This document shows positions 23,110 through 23,173 of a stretch of 23,173 nt of DNA, piece by piece. Numbering within the stretch: the first letter of the stretch is position 1; every line of letters begins with the position of its first letter. Below the pieces are notes generated by a model. It saw nothing but the letters and a program-made list of their open reading frames with translations. It was not told where the DNA came from and did not search any database. Source of the stretch: JAFDVJ01 sp964487505 (GTDB lineage: Bacteria > Acidobacteriota > Blastocatellia > Pyrinomonadales > Pyrinomonadaceae); the NCBI GenBank assembly GCA_964487505.1, contig CAZARD010000073.1, positions 1 through 23,173 of the forward strand, read 5' to 3'. Made by a program: the position numbers and the translations under genes.

Positions 23110-23173
23110 CGCGCTGATTTGTTAGGTCGCGTTTCCAGTCCCCGCTCATCGAACCGGACGTGCGGATTTCCCG
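23110..23173 (-). mobile_element. 3' end of a group II intron (domain V/VI), cut by the window edge
   Basis: On the minus strand the last 23 bases read CGGGAAATCCG followed by CACGTCCGGTTC. This matches the 3' half of bacterial group II intron domain V (GNRA-type loop, then ACGUnCGGUUC with its two-base bulge). Domain VI and the intron end should lie in ~23110-23150. The catalytic AGC triad and any reverse-transcriptase gene would be beyond the right edge. Confidence 0.6.

Overview
This window is a draft-assembly piece (about 58% G+C, four gaps of exactly 100 N) from a Gram-negative-type bacterium. Its mix of genes is a hybrid histidine kinase with a Ras-like GTPase/OmpA partner, a sigma-54 regulator, a Wzx/Wzy-style polysaccharide cluster and REP-like palindromes. 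That mix is most reminiscent of a soil Acidobacteriota (Blastocatellia-like), but the assignment is an impression, because no taxonomic marker gene is present.

Layout. (1) Positions 14-4592, minus strand: a CAT-anticodon tRNA, then a three-gene cluster transcribed 4592 -> 257. It encodes three exported proteins that appear to share one N-terminal helical domain. One is that domain almost alone (148 aa). One adds a Pro-rich linker, an unknown region and two tandem cholesterol-dependent-cytolysin (CDC) D4 domains without a visible pore-forming core. One is a full CDC-like pore-forming toxin. All three D4 copies keep the Thr-Leu cholesterol-recognition pair but carry a strongly altered undecapeptide. 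This is the most novel part of the window. (2) Positions 4772-9521, minus strand: an overlapping signalling operon of hybrid histidine kinase (PAS-HisKA-HATPase-REC-Hpt), coiled-coil protein, transmembrane OmpA-like protein and small Ras-like GTPase. (3) Positions 9522-12638: a 460-nt non-coding stretch with a sigma-54-type promoter, upstream 21-bp-spaced operator repeats, a pseudoknot-capable RNA and an intrinsic terminator. Next to it are a sigma-54 response regulator and a cupin-like protein in one minus-strand operon. (4) Positions 12696-14529, plus strand: a POT/PTR peptide transporter with its own promoter and a bidirectional terminator. It converges with minus-strand nadB (L-aspartate oxidase, 14584-16017), which is broken by a gap. 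(5) Positions 16267-22679, plus strand: a surface-polysaccharide cluster of RmlC-like cupin epimerase, GT4 glycosyltransferase, polyprenyl-phosphate sugar-1-phosphate transferase fused to a truncated CapD/FlaA1-like region, TPR protein and O-antigen ligase/polymerase. (6) Positions 22680-23173: short direct repeats, four REP-like palindromes and, at the right edge, what looks like domain V of a group II intron on the minus strand.

How it works together. The GTPase/OmpA/kinase operon and the sigma-54 regulator look like a regulatory block for envelope or secretion functions, flanked by a secreted toxin cluster on one side and exopolysaccharide assembly on the other. Direct control of either cluster by this block is inference only. 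The sequence shows a sigma-54 promoter only in front of the non-coding RNA region.
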